The notes under the pieces were generated by a model. The model saw only the letters and a list, made by a program, of their open reading frames with translations, was not told the origin of the DNA and searched no databases. From Paenibacillus sp. FSL R7-0345 (lineage in GTDB: Bacteria > Bacillota > Bacilli > Paenibacillales > Paenibacillaceae), in contig NZ_CP152002.1 of assembly GCF_038595055.1 (NCBI RefSeq), forward strand, positions 4,012,501 to 4,076,500: DNA of 64,000 nt, given 5' to 3'. This document shows, in pieces, positions 1 through 8,141 of this stretch. The stretch's first letter is position 1, and each line of letters starts with the position of its first letter. The translations under genes and the position numbers were made by a program.

Positions 1-224
1 ATATCCATAAAAGGAACCTTGAGCAGTTCCCCGCCAAAGCTTACATGCACCTTACCGGTCCGTGAGTCCATTCCGGTAATCTGCCCGCGTACCTCTTCTT
101 CTTTTCCCCATACGGTCAGCACAATGACTGACTCCTCCTGCATTGCTTCCGTCAGCTGGTTGCCAAGCTCCTCCAGCACAAATTCATCTCTTGTCGGCCG
201 TTTGGCCACTTTCGCTTTTGCCAC
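1..224 (-). CDS. YolD-like family protein (partial, N-terminal part)
   Basis: The gene runs off the left edge, so only the first 74 codons are present. I start it at a GTG with a GGAGG site six bases upstream. The N-terminus is basic (Lys/Arg/Pro-rich), followed by a helix around TEAMQEES and a beta-rich part with the motif GQITGMDSRTGKVHV ending near VPFMDI. This is the pattern of the YolD-like domain, a small family often found beside Y-family DNA polymerase (UvrX/DinB-like) genes in Firmicutes. The partner polymerase would lie outside the window. The biochemical role of the family is not settled. Family call fairly sure, function unknown. Confidence 0.7.
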   Translation of the reverse strand, partial: MAKAKVAKRPTRDEFVLEELGNQLTEAMQEESVIVLTVWGKEEEVRGQITGMDSRTGKVHVSFGGELLKVPFMD

Positions 225-339
225 GCTTTACCTCCATTAAGCCATTCCTGGGATTCCTTTTAGCAGCTGTTCAGCAGCTATAATGAATGCTCCTAAATAT
301 TATAACATGTACTCCCCGGGCAGCAACCCGCAGCGCAGC

Positions 340-366
340 AAAAAGAACCGGACAGCAGCCCGGTTC
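340..366 (-). terminator. Intrinsic terminator of the PL9 gene
   Basis: On the minus strand an 8-bp stem (GAACCGGG / TCCGGTTC, one wobble) is followed by five T residues, 28 bases after the pectate lyase stop codon. Confidence 0.8.
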
Positions 367-393
367 CTCTAATTGTACAGCATTATTACAGTA

Positions 394-2331
394 CTATTGA
401 ATAGTGGCGCCGATATTAGTCCCGCTTGGCGTACCGGAACTAATCAAATCGCTGCCTGAGGCCAGCTTCAGGAAATTACCGAGGCTGAAAGAGCCATCCG
501 CGTTACGCACAACCGCAGGAGTCAGGCTTACGAAATCAGCACTGCTGACCACGAGCCCCTTGGCATTGGTGCTGGCGTTATTCTTCCACCATACATTAGT
601 GCCGGAAACATCCGTTCCGCTCGTCTTGTCGCTCGATGCTCCGGCAAAGCTCAGGTTATTCGTGAAGACATGGGTGCCTGCATCAAAAGCAAAGTTGCTT
701 CCGCCATTACTCCATGATGTATTATTGGTCATTTTGATGGAACCCGGGTTACTGTTATAGGTGAACCCGTGCTTTTTGTTCTGGAAGGCAATGCTGTTGG
801 TTACAACATGGTTCACGGAAATGGATTCCCCGCCCAATTTGAAGCCGTTGCCGTCGCTGTTTGAAGTGGAATTGCCGTCAGAGGTTTGACCGTTCTTGTA
901 AGCAATGCTGTTTTTAATGGTTACGACACCGATCGGCCCCGTATCCGACTTGGTGTACAGATCCCAACCATCATCCGTATTCCAGGCTGCAATACATTTA
1001 TCGAACACATTACCGGGCCCAATGGTCAGCTTGGCGGCAAATCCATCGGCATCCTCCCCGTTGTCCGGGTCAAAGTTATCATGGGAGTATACGCCGATAA
1101 TCTGATTGTAGCTCGGCCAGTCGCTCATGCTGGAGGCAGACGAGGCATAACGGCTGATCTGCAGGCCGGAATCCCGGTTATGGTGAGTCTCCACATTTTC
1201 GATAATATTGTAATTACCGCCGATAAAGACCCCGTTGTCTCCGGCTCCCTTGACTTCAAGTCCTTTTATATGCCAGTAATGGCCAAAGATCTGCAAACCG
1301 CGTTCAGTGGATGCAAAGGCTTGTGCGGAGAAATCAAGGACCGGCTTTTCACTTCCATAGGCAACGATGTTTTTGCGTGCACTGGAGGTGCCGCTGTTGT
1401 CCCGCTCAATGGTTACCGGTGAAGAGAAGGAATACGTACCGCCGCGCAGGTAAATCGTGCCTCCAGCAGCAACCCGGGTCAATGCTGATTGCAGCGTAGT
1501 CGGGCTTCCAATCGTACCTGCATTGGCTGCGGCACCGTTAGCCGCGACATAAAGCGCGCCGGAAACCGGAGTTGCAGTCGGGACAACGGTAGGTGCAGGA
1601 GTAGGGGCTGCTGTCGCTGTTGCCGAAGGCGTTGCTGCCGGTGTAGGAGCTGCTGTCGGACTGCTGGTAGGTGCCGTTGTGGCGGCCGGCGTAGATGTAG
1701 GAGCAGCAATGGTATCGCTTACAATTACGTTATCGAACTTGGCAGCCGTCTTGTAGGCGATCAAGCCAACACCGCCGGAGGTTAAATTGTTATCGTGTGC
1801 ATTTAATTGAAGCACATTATTCACATACATGCTGATCGAATCTCCGTCCAGTTCCAGCCGGATGTTATACACCGTTCCTGTCGTGATGGAATAGGGTTTC
1901 GTTGCGAGTGTACTGCTCTCACCGCCGAACTTTTTACGGATTTCCAATGTTCCGCCGTTCGAATTGGAGATGGAAGCCGCATAGTAATTATTCCCGTCCT
2001 TATAACGGCCGCATACATACGTGCGGTTATTGCCGTTAAAATTATCGATTTTCACATCAGCCTTGACACTATAGTCCGTCCAAGAGCCGTTGCCTGCCGA
2101 GGTGCGCCCTTCTGAACTGCCGGATTGATAATATACATAAGAGCTGCCGTCCTTGACTACTGACCAAGTACCTGTCGTGCTGGTCCAGCTGCCGGCGCTG
2201 CCGGACTCAAAATCATCACTGAAAACGTTTGCCGCATGTGCCGACGGTATACCCCATTGCAAGCCGCCGAGAGCGAGTACAGCTGAAAGCGCAATACATG
2301 CAGTGAAGGAAAATCTCTTTTTTATTTTCAC
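394..2331 (-). CDS. Secreted pectate lyase, polysaccharide lyase family 9, with N-terminal LamG-like domain
   Basis: Predicted extracellular lyase that cleaves polygalacturonate by calcium-dependent beta-elimination. From a GTG at 2331 (SD CTGGAGG upstream) the protein starts with a classic signal peptide (KIKKR, then a hydrophobic core, cleavage after AHA near residue 33). Next come a beta-rich LamG/laminin-G-like domain (about 35-205), a Thr/Pro/Ala linker (about 210-257) and a right-handed beta-helix lyase domain (about 260-645). The motifs DNGEDADGFAAK (423-434) and NTDDGWDLYTK (451-461) match the calcium and catalytic Lys/Asp region of PL9 enzymes such as Pel9A. In-frame ATGs at 2397 and 2445 would give an odd non-signal extension; the one at 2445 sits only one base from its SD. 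Its products would feed the kduI/kduD genes downstream. Confidence 0.88.
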   Translation of the reverse strand: MKIKKRFSFTACIALSAVLALGGLQWGIPSAHAANVFSDDFESGSAGSWTSTTGTWSVVKDGSSYVYYQSGSSEGRTSAGNGSWTDYSVKADVKIDNFNGNNRTYVCGRYKDGNNYYAASISNSNGGTLEIRKKFGGESSTLATKPYSITTGTVYNIRLELDGDSISMYVNNVLQLNAHDNNLTSGGVGLIAYKTAAKFDNVIVSDTIAAPTSTPAATTAPTSSPTAAPTPAATPSATATAAPTPAPTVVPTATPVSGALYVAANGAAANAGTIGSPTTLQSALTRVAAGGTIYLRGGTYSFSSPVTIERDNSGTSSARKNIVAYGSEKPVLDFSAQAFASTERGLQIFGHYWHIKGLEVKGAGDNGVFIGGNYNIIENVETHHNRDSGLQISRYASSASSMSDWPSYNQIIGVYSHDNFDPDNGEDADGFAAKLTIGPGNVFDKCIAAWNTDDGWDLYTKSDTGPIGVVTIKNSIAYKNGQTSDGNSTSNSDGNGFKLGGESISVNHVVTNSIAFQNKKHGFTYNSNPGSIKMTNNTSWSNGGSNFAFDAGTHVFTNNLSFAGASSDKTSGTDVSGTNVWWKNNASTNAKGLVVSSADFVSLTPAVVRNADGSFSLGNFLKLASGSDLISSGTPSGTNIGATIQ

Positions 2332-2413
2332 GTTAACATTTACCTCCAGAGTATTATTTGTTTTTTCAGTAGCAGGTTGCAGCTGTAGCTTTTCCATGTT
2401 ATTCTTGCTGTCT

Positions 2414-2440
2414 TTACTGACAAAAGGATGTAGTGTCCAT
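2414..2440 (-). CDS. Possible 8-residue leader peptide of the PL9 gene
   Basis: An ATG six bases after a perfect AAGGAGG opens an 8-codon reading frame (MDTTSFCQ, stop TAA) in a different frame from the lyase. This is the best ribosome site in the region, better placed than that of any in-frame lyase ATG. It may be a leader peptide or simply a chance frame; no homology is possible at this length. Confidence 0.25.
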   Translation of the reverse strand: MDTTSFCQ

Positions 2441-2474
2441 CGCATTCCTCCTTAAAATCGCAAGATGCAGATTG

Positions 2475-2497
2475 CTGCGAAAAGCATTTTTCCGCAG
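2475..2497. other. Hairpin upstream of the PL9 gene
   Basis: A near-perfect inverted repeat (CTGCGAAAAG with TTTTTCCGCAG) lies just upstream of the best ribosome site of the lyase region. It could be a 5'-UTR structure or an operator; nothing decides between them. Confidence 0.3.
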
Positions 2498-2635
2498 GAG
2501 TCATCTTAACTTCCACTATAAATCCTTTTTTAGGATTGTACAGATGCTTTCGAGGTAATTTATTACATATATGTGAATGTATTTAGTTTTTTGTTCTTTC
2601 TCTTTATAGAGAATGTGATGCGCTTCTAAACATAC

Positions 2636-2659
2636 AAAAAGCTGTCCCGGAAGGGCAGC
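2636..2659 (-). terminator. Intrinsic terminator after the decayed gene fragment
   Basis: On the minus strand a 7-bp stem (GCTGCCC / GGACAGC, one wobble) is followed by TTTTT. It lies 18 bases after the stop codon of the gene remnant at 2677-2902, so it is probably the terminator of the lost gene. Confidence 0.7.
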
Positions 2660-2676
2660 TTCAAATGTTTCCCTAT

Positions 2677-2902
2677 TCAGCTATTACGCATCCGTTCAAC
2701 CAGTCCGGTATATACCTTGTATTGTTCTTCCCACGCATGCTTGCGGTCGCCGAACTCCTCACCATTCAGTAACACTTCTATAACATCCAGACAGACATGC
2801 CAGCCAGAAACCTCCGGGCACCTTTTGCACACTTGCGGTCATCCGGGTTCCTCCAATCTGAGTGATTACTCCATTTTGAGGCTCATGGCTCGTGCAGATC
2901 AA
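2677..2902 (-). pseudogene. Decayed 3' fragment of an unidentified gene
   Basis: Two minus-strand frames join into one protein-like sequence. The upstream frame (2902 to about 2804) reads ...GVITQIGGTRMTASVQKVP then GGFW. The downstream frame (about 2800 to the TGA at 2677) reads WHVCLDVIEVLLNGEEF and ends in YTGLVERMRNS. The frame changes near a short ctggctggc duplication, consistent with a small insertion. The fragment is followed by its own terminator and its 5' side stops exactly where the intergenic repeat with ACTAAGTGGAAA begins. I do not recognise the family. Confidence 0.45.
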
Positions 2903-3024
2903 ACTAAGTGGAAATTCGCCACCTAATTGTTAGTTATCAACCGGAAAGAAGGACACTAAGTGGAAAAATGTATCTTAATTTCACTTATTTCGGTCCAAAT
3001 AGGGCTTCCGGGCCGAAATAAGTG
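2903..3024. repeat. Intergenic repeat-like element with a large hairpin
   Basis: ACTAAGTGGAAA occurs at 2903 and again at 2955, and a 15-bp near-perfect inverted repeat (CACTTATTTCGG.CC) spans 2982-3024 with a short loop. No gene is visible between 2903 and 3194. From memory this type of non-coding element recurs in Paenibacillus genomes, but only the local repeats and the hairpin can be seen here. Confidence 0.45.
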
Positions 3025-3194
3025 TCGTATTTACAACTAATGTCCACCATTGTTAATAAACATTAAAATTAAGCAGCGAAAATCCAACTAATGTATCCGG
3101 ATCACTTGTATCCGGACTCTGAAACGCACACTATGAGATGTTCTCCCGAAAAGATTAGCACTTGCTGGACAAGTAATCAAACAGCTCGCAGCTG

Positions 3195-4877
3195 CTACAC
3201 CTTGTAATCCGCTAAGCTAACTATATTTCCGTTAATTGCAGTAACCGGCCTTTTATCTATACCGGCTTCAAGCCGTAGCAGATCACCGCTTAGGGCAGTG
3301 TATTCCACCGTCTGCCCGCCACCGCTTTCAACAACGAACGCAGGCTTAAGCGCTGATATCACAGCGGCAAACTCAGCCAGACTGCCAATGCCCTGATCCG
3401 CTGCCTCGTCTCCAGTGAGAGCTTCAACCACCACGCCGCCCGGCATTCCTGACGCTGTTACTTCCAGATAATCCGCCCGGCGGGTCAGCTGATAAGTATC
3501 GGACAGCCAGACGGAAAAATAAACGCCGCGAACCAGGCCGTAAAGCGCCTGTTCCTGCTCCAGCCACTCTCCGATTGGCAGTACACCGATAACCGTGTCG
3601 TCTGTCCCTTCAGGCACAGGGAACAACGTTAACACAGTCCCCTTGTGGTACAACACTTCCATATACGGGCTCTGATGGCGGGGATCGCCTGTACGATAGC
3701 CTTCACCTGGATGGAAGAAGTAGAGCCGGTTGACCTCTCCTTCCCCGCTGACCGGCAAAGAATAAGCCCAGCGGAGCTGTTCATTATCGAACTCCTCTAC
3801 CCGCTCCCACAATCCGCCCGCCGCATACGTGTCTGTAATATAAGCGTATGAATGCAGTAATGGCTGCTCTTGAGAATCGTCCGGATTTACTTTTTGCGTT
3901 AGCTTCTTCACCTCTACTGGCTCGCGGCGGTTTAACGCCGTTTCCCGGGCCTGCGCCGGAGCCTCGTAGAACAGAAAGCCGGCATATTCCGTGCGCGGCA
4001 TACTCCCGGTCAGCGGAAAATCGCCGAACTGCACATAATCATGCAGCACGTTGCGGTCAGCCGGCACATCATGCGGCCAGCCGCGGGAATGGGCACCGAC
4101 CCAGGCTCCGCGCAGATAGAAGTCTGCCCGCACCTCCCAGAGGCAGTCAAGCATCTCGCCAAGCAATGCCCGGACTCTGCTGTCCGCCTCCAGCTCCCAG
4201 GCGCAGGTGAACGCCTGCACCCAGTGCCAGAACCACGGCAGGCTGCCGTATTCCGGCATCCCCTTTGCCCGGATATGCTCCAGCGTCTGCTCCAGACTGG
4301 CTATGCCATCTGCACGCAGCACCTCATCCCCGAACAGCTGGCCGAAGATCAGCTTGGCAGCTGTATATTTCGCTTCGTGGTGCCCGTAATGCACCACTTC
4401 TTTACGGAAATATCCACTGCGGTAAATATGCCCGGTTGCTGTATGCAAAGCTACTCTAAGTGCAGCGCTCAGCAGACAGTTATAGTGCTTGCAGAACCAG
4501 ACCAGCAGGCTGCCCATAATTTCTGCCGGCAGCTCATGAGGCGCGGCTTCACGCGGCAGCGGGCTCAGGCCGAGCGGCCAGTGGCCGTACAGCCGGGTAC
4601 CGGGCTGCCGGTTCTGCAGCAGCACCGTTTCGAGCAGCACTGCCTCTGCTTTGTGCCGGGCCTGCTCCCGCTCTTCTTCAAGGAGCATTGAATCCTCTAC
4701 AGCGGCCGCGAACAGATAGGAAGCATAATAGAAGTTATTCCGCACGTCATCGTGGAACCACAGTCCGCTATCCAGCAGCGGCAGCGCCTGCGCCTCCAAT
4801 GCTATTTTCCGAATGATCTCCCGCTGTCTATGTGCATAAGGATTATCTAATTTATAGTGTAGCTGAGCCGTCATCAT
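3195..4877 (-). CDS. Uncharacterised protein, possible toroid-type polysaccharide lyase or hydrolase
   Basis: A 560-residue soluble protein without signal peptide. I start it at the ATG following GGGAGGGG (4877; a second ATG follows directly). The first two thirds are helical and rich in Trp, His and Tyr (for example WFHDDVRNNFYYASYLF and YGHHEAKYTAAKLIFGQLFG), as in alpha/alpha toroid enzymes. The last third is beta-rich (from about PLLHSYAYITDTYAAGG onward), as in the C-terminal sheets of heparinase II/III-like lyases. It is divergent from kduI across 190 bases, which suggests a place in uronate-containing glycan use. I cannot name the family or catalytic residues. Confidence 0.6.
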   Translation of the reverse strand: MMTAQLHYKLDNPYAHRQREIIRKIALEAQALPLLDSGLWFHDDVRNNFYYASYLFAAAVEDSMLLEEEREQARHKAEAVLLETVLLQNRQPGTRLYGHWPLGLSPLPREAAPHELPAEIMGSLLVWFCKHYNCLLSAALRVALHTATGHIYRSGYFRKEVVHYGHHEAKYTAAKLIFGQLFGDEVLRADGIASLEQTLEHIRAKGMPEYGSLPWFWHWVQAFTCAWELEADSRVRALLGEMLDCLWEVRADFYLRGAWVGAHSRGWPHDVPADRNVLHDYVQFGDFPLTGSMPRTEYAGFLFYEAPAQARETALNRREPVEVKKLTQKVNPDDSQEQPLLHSYAYITDTYAAGGLWERVEEFDNEQLRWAYSLPVSGEGEVNRLYFFHPGEGYRTGDPRHQSPYMEVLYHKGTVLTLFPVPEGTDDTVIGVLPIGEWLEQEQALYGLVRGVYFSVWLSDTYQLTRRADYLEVTASGMPGGVVVEALTGDEAADQGIGSLAEFAAVISALKPAFVVESGGGQTVEYTALSGDLLRLEAGIDKRPVTAINGNIVSLADYKV

Positions 4878-5065
4878 TTTCCCCTCCCAGGGTATTATTT
4901 CCATCCTATTGTGCACGCTTTCCGTTCATATGGCAATCACAAAAAACAACAAATAAACTAAAATAAACAGACTAAAAAAGATTACCTCTTGCCAAATGAA
5001 CGTAAATGGATTAAATTGTACCTATACGAACGAAAAATACGTCAGCGAAGGGGATTGAATCCGTA

Positions 5066-5899
5066 ATGGAAAGACGTTTTGCATCACACCCGAATGAAGT
5101 TAAGCAGTTTGACACTGAGCGCCTGCGCAAGGAGTTCCATATCCCGGTTATTTTTGCTCCAGATGAACTGAAGCTGGTTCTGACTCACGAAGACCGCATG
5201 ATCGTGGGCGGAGCCAATCCGGTAAATGAAGATGTTGTACTCACCACTGACTTGAAGGAGCTTGGGGTAACTTACTTCCTGGAACGCCGTGAGCTGGGTG
5301 TTATCAATGTCGGCGGCCAGGGTTCGATCGTTGTAGACGGTACTGAATATGAGATCGGTTTCAAAGAATGTCTGTATGTGGGACAAGGCGCAAAGGATGT
5401 TGTATTCAAAAGCGCTGACAGTGCCAAGCCTGCCAAGTTCTATCTGAACTCTGCTCCGGCTCACCAGTCCTACCCTACTACCAAGACTACACTGGAAGAA
5501 TCCGAATCCGGCGCACTCGGCGGACTGGAAAATTCCAACGAACGTACTATTCACCGTTTCATCCATACTAACGGCGTACAGAGCGCTCAGCTGGTAATGG
5601 GTATGACGCAGCTGAAACCGGGCAGCATGTGGAATACAATGCCGTCCCACACTCACCCGCGCCGGATGGAAGCCTACTTCTACTTCGATCTGCCGGATGA
5701 TTCCATTGTGTTCCACCTGATGGGTGAGCCGACTGAAACCCGCCATATCGTAATGCACAATGAGCAGGCCGTCATTTCCCCAAGCTGGTCGATTCACAGC
5801 GGCGTAGGTACACACAACTATACCTTCATCTGGAGTATGGCCGGTGACAATAAACGTTACGATGATATGGACCCCGTAGGCATGAAAGAATTAAAATAG
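5066..5899 (+). CDS. kduI: 5-keto-4-deoxyuronate isomerase (4-deoxy-L-threo-5-hexosulose-uronate ketol-isomerase)
   Basis: Cytoplasmic isomerase that converts 5-keto-4-deoxyuronate, the unsaturated product of pectate lyases, to 2,5-diketo-3-deoxygluconate. At 277 residues it has the family length. The zinc ligands are in place: His195, His197 and Glu202 in the SHTHPRRME motif and His244 in WSIHSG, matching the E. coli enzyme with a one-residue offset. It is the first gene of a three-gene plus-strand set with a DeoR-type regulator and kduD. Its product is the substrate of the reductase KduD, so the operon encodes two consecutive steps. The upstream AAGGGG is somewhat far from the ATG. Confidence 0.95.
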   Translation: MERRFASHPNEVKQFDTERLRKEFHIPVIFAPDELKLVLTHEDRMIVGGANPVNEDVVLTTDLKELGVTYFLERRELGVINVGGQGSIVVDGTEYEIGFKECLYVGQGAKDVVFKSADSAKPAKFYLNSAPAHQSYPTTKTTLEESESGALGGLENSNERTIHRFIHTNGVQSAQLVMGMTQLKPGSMWNTMPSHTHPRRMEAYFYFDLPDDSIVFHLMGEPTETRHIVMHNEQAVISPSWSIHSGVGTHNYTFIWSMAGDNKRYDDMDPVGMKELK

Positions 5900-5933
5900 A
5901 AGAAAACCAACTACGGAAAGACGAGGCAGGCGG

Positions 5934-6689
5934 ATGAACCCGATACGGCGACACGAGATGATTATGGAAGTTATGCTGAACCAGAAGGATGTAACGGTAA
6001 ATGAGCTCAGCGACAGGCTGCAGGTCAGCGGAAAAACAATCCGCGAGGATCTCAGCAAGCTGGAGGAGCAGGGATTGATTGTACGGGTGCACGGCGGAGC
6101 CGTGCTTGCCCAGAGCGATCAGTTCGGAATTCTCCCCGTAAAGAACCCGCTGGATAAATATTCAGACGAGAAAACGGAGATTGCGCTGCGAGCCATTTCC
6201 CACATCGAACAGGATGACATCATTGCACTGGACGGCGGAAGCACGACGCTGGAGATTGCCCGGCGGCTGGACAATATGTCTCTGACGGTGGTTACCAATG
6301 ATGTGTACATCATCAGCGAGCTTGTTCCAAAAGACAACATCCGTCTGGTCGTCCCCGGAGGGTACCGTGTCCGCAATATGCTGGCAGGCCCCGAAGCCGT
6401 CTCCTACGTGCAAAAGCTAAATATACAAAAAGCATTTCTGTCGGCTACAGCCGTGCACATCGAGCACGGACTGTCTATCTACACCGGTGACTTAATTGAC
6501 TTCAAGCAGGCGCTTGTATCCACAGCCCGCAAGGTGTTTGCTGCCTGTGACCATCACAAGTTCGGACAGACTGCGCTGCGCACCTTCGCTTCACTGCAGG
6601 AAGTCGATGTGCTGCTGACAGACAGCGGCCTGTCCCCTGAAACGGCGGAGCAATTCCGTAAGTCAGGCATCACTATTGAAGTCGGCTAA
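5934..6689 (+). CDS. DeoR-family transcriptional regulator of the kdu operon
   Basis: A 251-residue DeoR/GlpR-type regulator: an N-terminal winged helix-turn-helix (MNPIRRHEMI, then VTVNELSDRLQVSGKTIRED) followed by a sugar-phosphate-sensing DeoR C-terminal domain containing the typical IALDGGSTTLEIAR and VVTNDVYI segments. It sits 34 bases after kduI and 56 before kduD, on the same strand, so it very probably controls this operon in response to a uronate or 2-keto-3-deoxygluconate intermediate. Such a regulator inside the operon suggests autoregulation. Effector and operator are not visible. Confidence 0.9.
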   Translation: MNPIRRHEMIMEVMLNQKDVTVNELSDRLQVSGKTIREDLSKLEEQGLIVRVHGGAVLAQSDQFGILPVKNPLDKYSDEKTEIALRAISHIEQDDIIALDGGSTTLEIARRLDNMSLTVVTNDVYIISELVPKDNIRLVVPGGYRVRNMLAGPEAVSYVQKLNIQKAFLSATAVHIEHGLSIYTGDLIDFKQALVSTARKVFAACDHHKFGQTALRTFASLQEVDVLLTDSGLSPETAEQFRKSGITIEVG

Positions 6690-6745
6690 GCAGCCGGATA
6701 CAAACCGAATTCCACACCATCCCCTAATTTAAAGGAGCGAAATAT

Positions 6746-7501
6746 ATGTCATCATTATTCAGTCTTGCAGGCAAAACAGCAATCGTAACCGGAGCAGCAC
6801 AAGGTCTGGGTCAAGGGATCGCCCTGGCCTTTGCCGAAGCGGGTGCAGACGTTGTATCCATCTCGCTCAATGAGAGTAATGAAACAGTAGCTGGCTGTGA
6901 AGCTTTTGGCGTCAAAGCCATGAGCATCTCTGCTGACCTGAGTGACCACACCAAGCTGCAGGGCGCATTCGACCAGGCTCTGGAACTGACCGGCAAAGTG
7001 GATATCCTCGTTAACTGCGCAGGCATGATCCGCCGTACTCCAGCCAAGGACCACAGTGAAAAAGACTGGTTCGACGTAATCAACCTCAACCAGAACACTG
7101 TATTCCTGCTGTCCCAGATCGCAGGCCGCCACTTCCTGGAAAGAGGCACAGGCAAAATCATCAACATCTGCTCCATGCTGTCCTACCAGGGCGGTATCAA
7201 CGTTCCTGGCTACACAGCAAGTAAACACGCTGTTGCCGGCTTGACCAAAGCTTTTGCTAACGAATGGGCTCAATACGGCCTGAACGTTAATGCTATTGCT
7301 CCAGGATACATGGCTACTGAAAACACTGCGCCAATCCGTGCGGACCAGAACCGTTCCGATTCCATCCTTGAGCGTATCCCTGCTGGCCGTTGGGGAACTG
7401 CTGAAGACGTTAAAGGTCCTGCAGTGTTCCTGGCTTCCGCTGCTTCCGACTACCTGAACGGCCATATCCTGGCTGTAGACGGCGGATGGCTGGCCAGATA
7501 A
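6746..7501 (+). CDS. kduD: 2-dehydro-3-deoxy-D-gluconate 5-dehydrogenase
   Basis: NAD(H)-dependent short-chain dehydrogenase that reduces 2,5-diketo-3-deoxygluconate to 2-keto-3-deoxygluconate, the step after KduI. The 251-residue protein shows the nucleotide motif TGAAQGLGQG (residues 15-24), NCAG (90-93) and the catalytic Ser143, Tyr156 and Lys160 (NICSMLS ... YTASK). The start follows AAAGGAG. It closes the kdu operon, with a strong bidirectional terminator 44 bases after the stop. The next enzymes (KdgK, KdgA) are not in the window. Confidence 0.94.
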   Translation: MSSLFSLAGKTAIVTGAAQGLGQGIALAFAEAGADVVSISLNESNETVAGCEAFGVKAMSISADLSDHTKLQGAFDQALELTGKVDILVNCAGMIRRTPAKDHSEKDWFDVINLNQNTVFLLSQIAGRHFLERGTGKIINICSMLSYQGGINVPGYTASKHAVAGLTKAFANEWAQYGLNVNAIAPGYMATENTAPIRADQNRSDSILERIPAGRWGTAEDVKGPAVFLASAASDYLNGHILAVDGGWLAR

Positions 7502-7544
7502 TATCGCTTCATTCCTCCGGATGAAGGAGCTATCACATACACTT

Positions 7545-7582
7545 ACACCCGCATGCCTCCGGCATGCGGGTGTTTGGTTTTA
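7545..7582 (+). terminator. Terminator of the kdu operon (possibly bidirectional)
   Basis: A perfect 13-bp stem (ACACCCGCATGCC / GGCATGCGGGTGT) with a 3-base loop is followed by TTGGTTTT on the plus strand. It also lies between convergent genes and may stop minus-strand transcription from 7592. Confidence 0.85.
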
Positions 7583-7591
7583 AGCAGCTGC

Positions 7592-8068
7592 TTATTCACC
7601 GCCGGAGAATGAGACGAATTCCTCAGGATGATCGCGGATATAACCGGCAATAGCTGCCAGACTTTCTTTTGATACATGCCGAAAATCCTCATAATAAGCT
7701 GCAATCTGTTCCCCCAGCTCCAGGTCCTGCTCCAGATCATTGAAGGCAGCCTCACTCCACCCCCGGCCCAACCGGTTATTTCTTAGCTCCAGCGTATTTC
7801 TCGTCTCCTCCAGCAGCCGGATCATCGCTGAATCCCCAAAGAACAGCACCCCCTCCTGTATCTCGTCCCAATAACCGGGCATATCAAGGATGTAGGACAA
7901 CCATGCATAATACTCTGCTGCTGATTTGTGAGCATGGTCATAGAATACCCGGAACATGCAGAGCGCTCTCTGTCCCGGGCCCAGCTGCCGGATTACCTCC
8001 GCTTTGAGTTCAGGCGATTTGCCGCGGATCAGCATAAACACCGGTTCCATACAGGAACGGCCGAGCAT
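7592..8068 (-). CDS. DMP19/DUF4375-like protein, probably frameshifted at the N-terminus
   Basis: The open frame gives 158 residues, mostly helical, with no signal or membrane segment. The sequence around ALCMFRVFYDHAHKSAAEYYAW suggests the DMP19-like family, but this is a weak resemblance. The start is suspect. A much better ribosome site (GGAGGG) precedes an ATG at 8118 that opens another frame reading MYLAKMDRGTFEAWSDTC, which then stops. Joined by a one-base shift near 8060 it would continue directly into this ORF (...RSCMEPVFMLIRGKS). Either a frameshift mutation or a sequence error is likely. Function unknown. Confidence 0.6.
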   Translation of the reverse strand: MLGRSCMEPVFMLIRGKSPELKAEVIRQLGPGQRALCMFRVFYDHAHKSAAEYYAWLSYILDMPGYWDEIQEGVLFFGDSAMIRLLEETRNTLELRNNRLGRGWSEAAFNDLEQDLELGEQIAAYYEDFRHVSKESLAAIAGYIRDHPEEFVSFSGGE

Positions 8069-8141
8069 GTATCACTCCAAGCCTCAAACGTCCCGCGGTC
8101 CATTTTAGCCAAATACATTATATCGCTCCCTCCGCTCGGTT

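Noticed and set aside
886..1422. Long plus-strand open frames opposite the pectate lyase gene
   Set aside because: They are antisense to a clear PL9 coding sequence, lack ribosome sites and show no protein family features.
1479..1785. Arg/Cys/Gln-rich frames at about 1.5-1.8 kb
   Set aside because: Alternate-frame readings of the repetitive Thr/Pro/Ala linker of the lyase.
5084..5815. Open frame of 243 codons opposite kduI
   Set aside because: Antisense shadow; kduI has all zinc ligands and normal length.
6755..7465. Open frame of 236 codons opposite kduD
   Set aside because: Antisense shadow of a well-supported SDR gene; no start signal.
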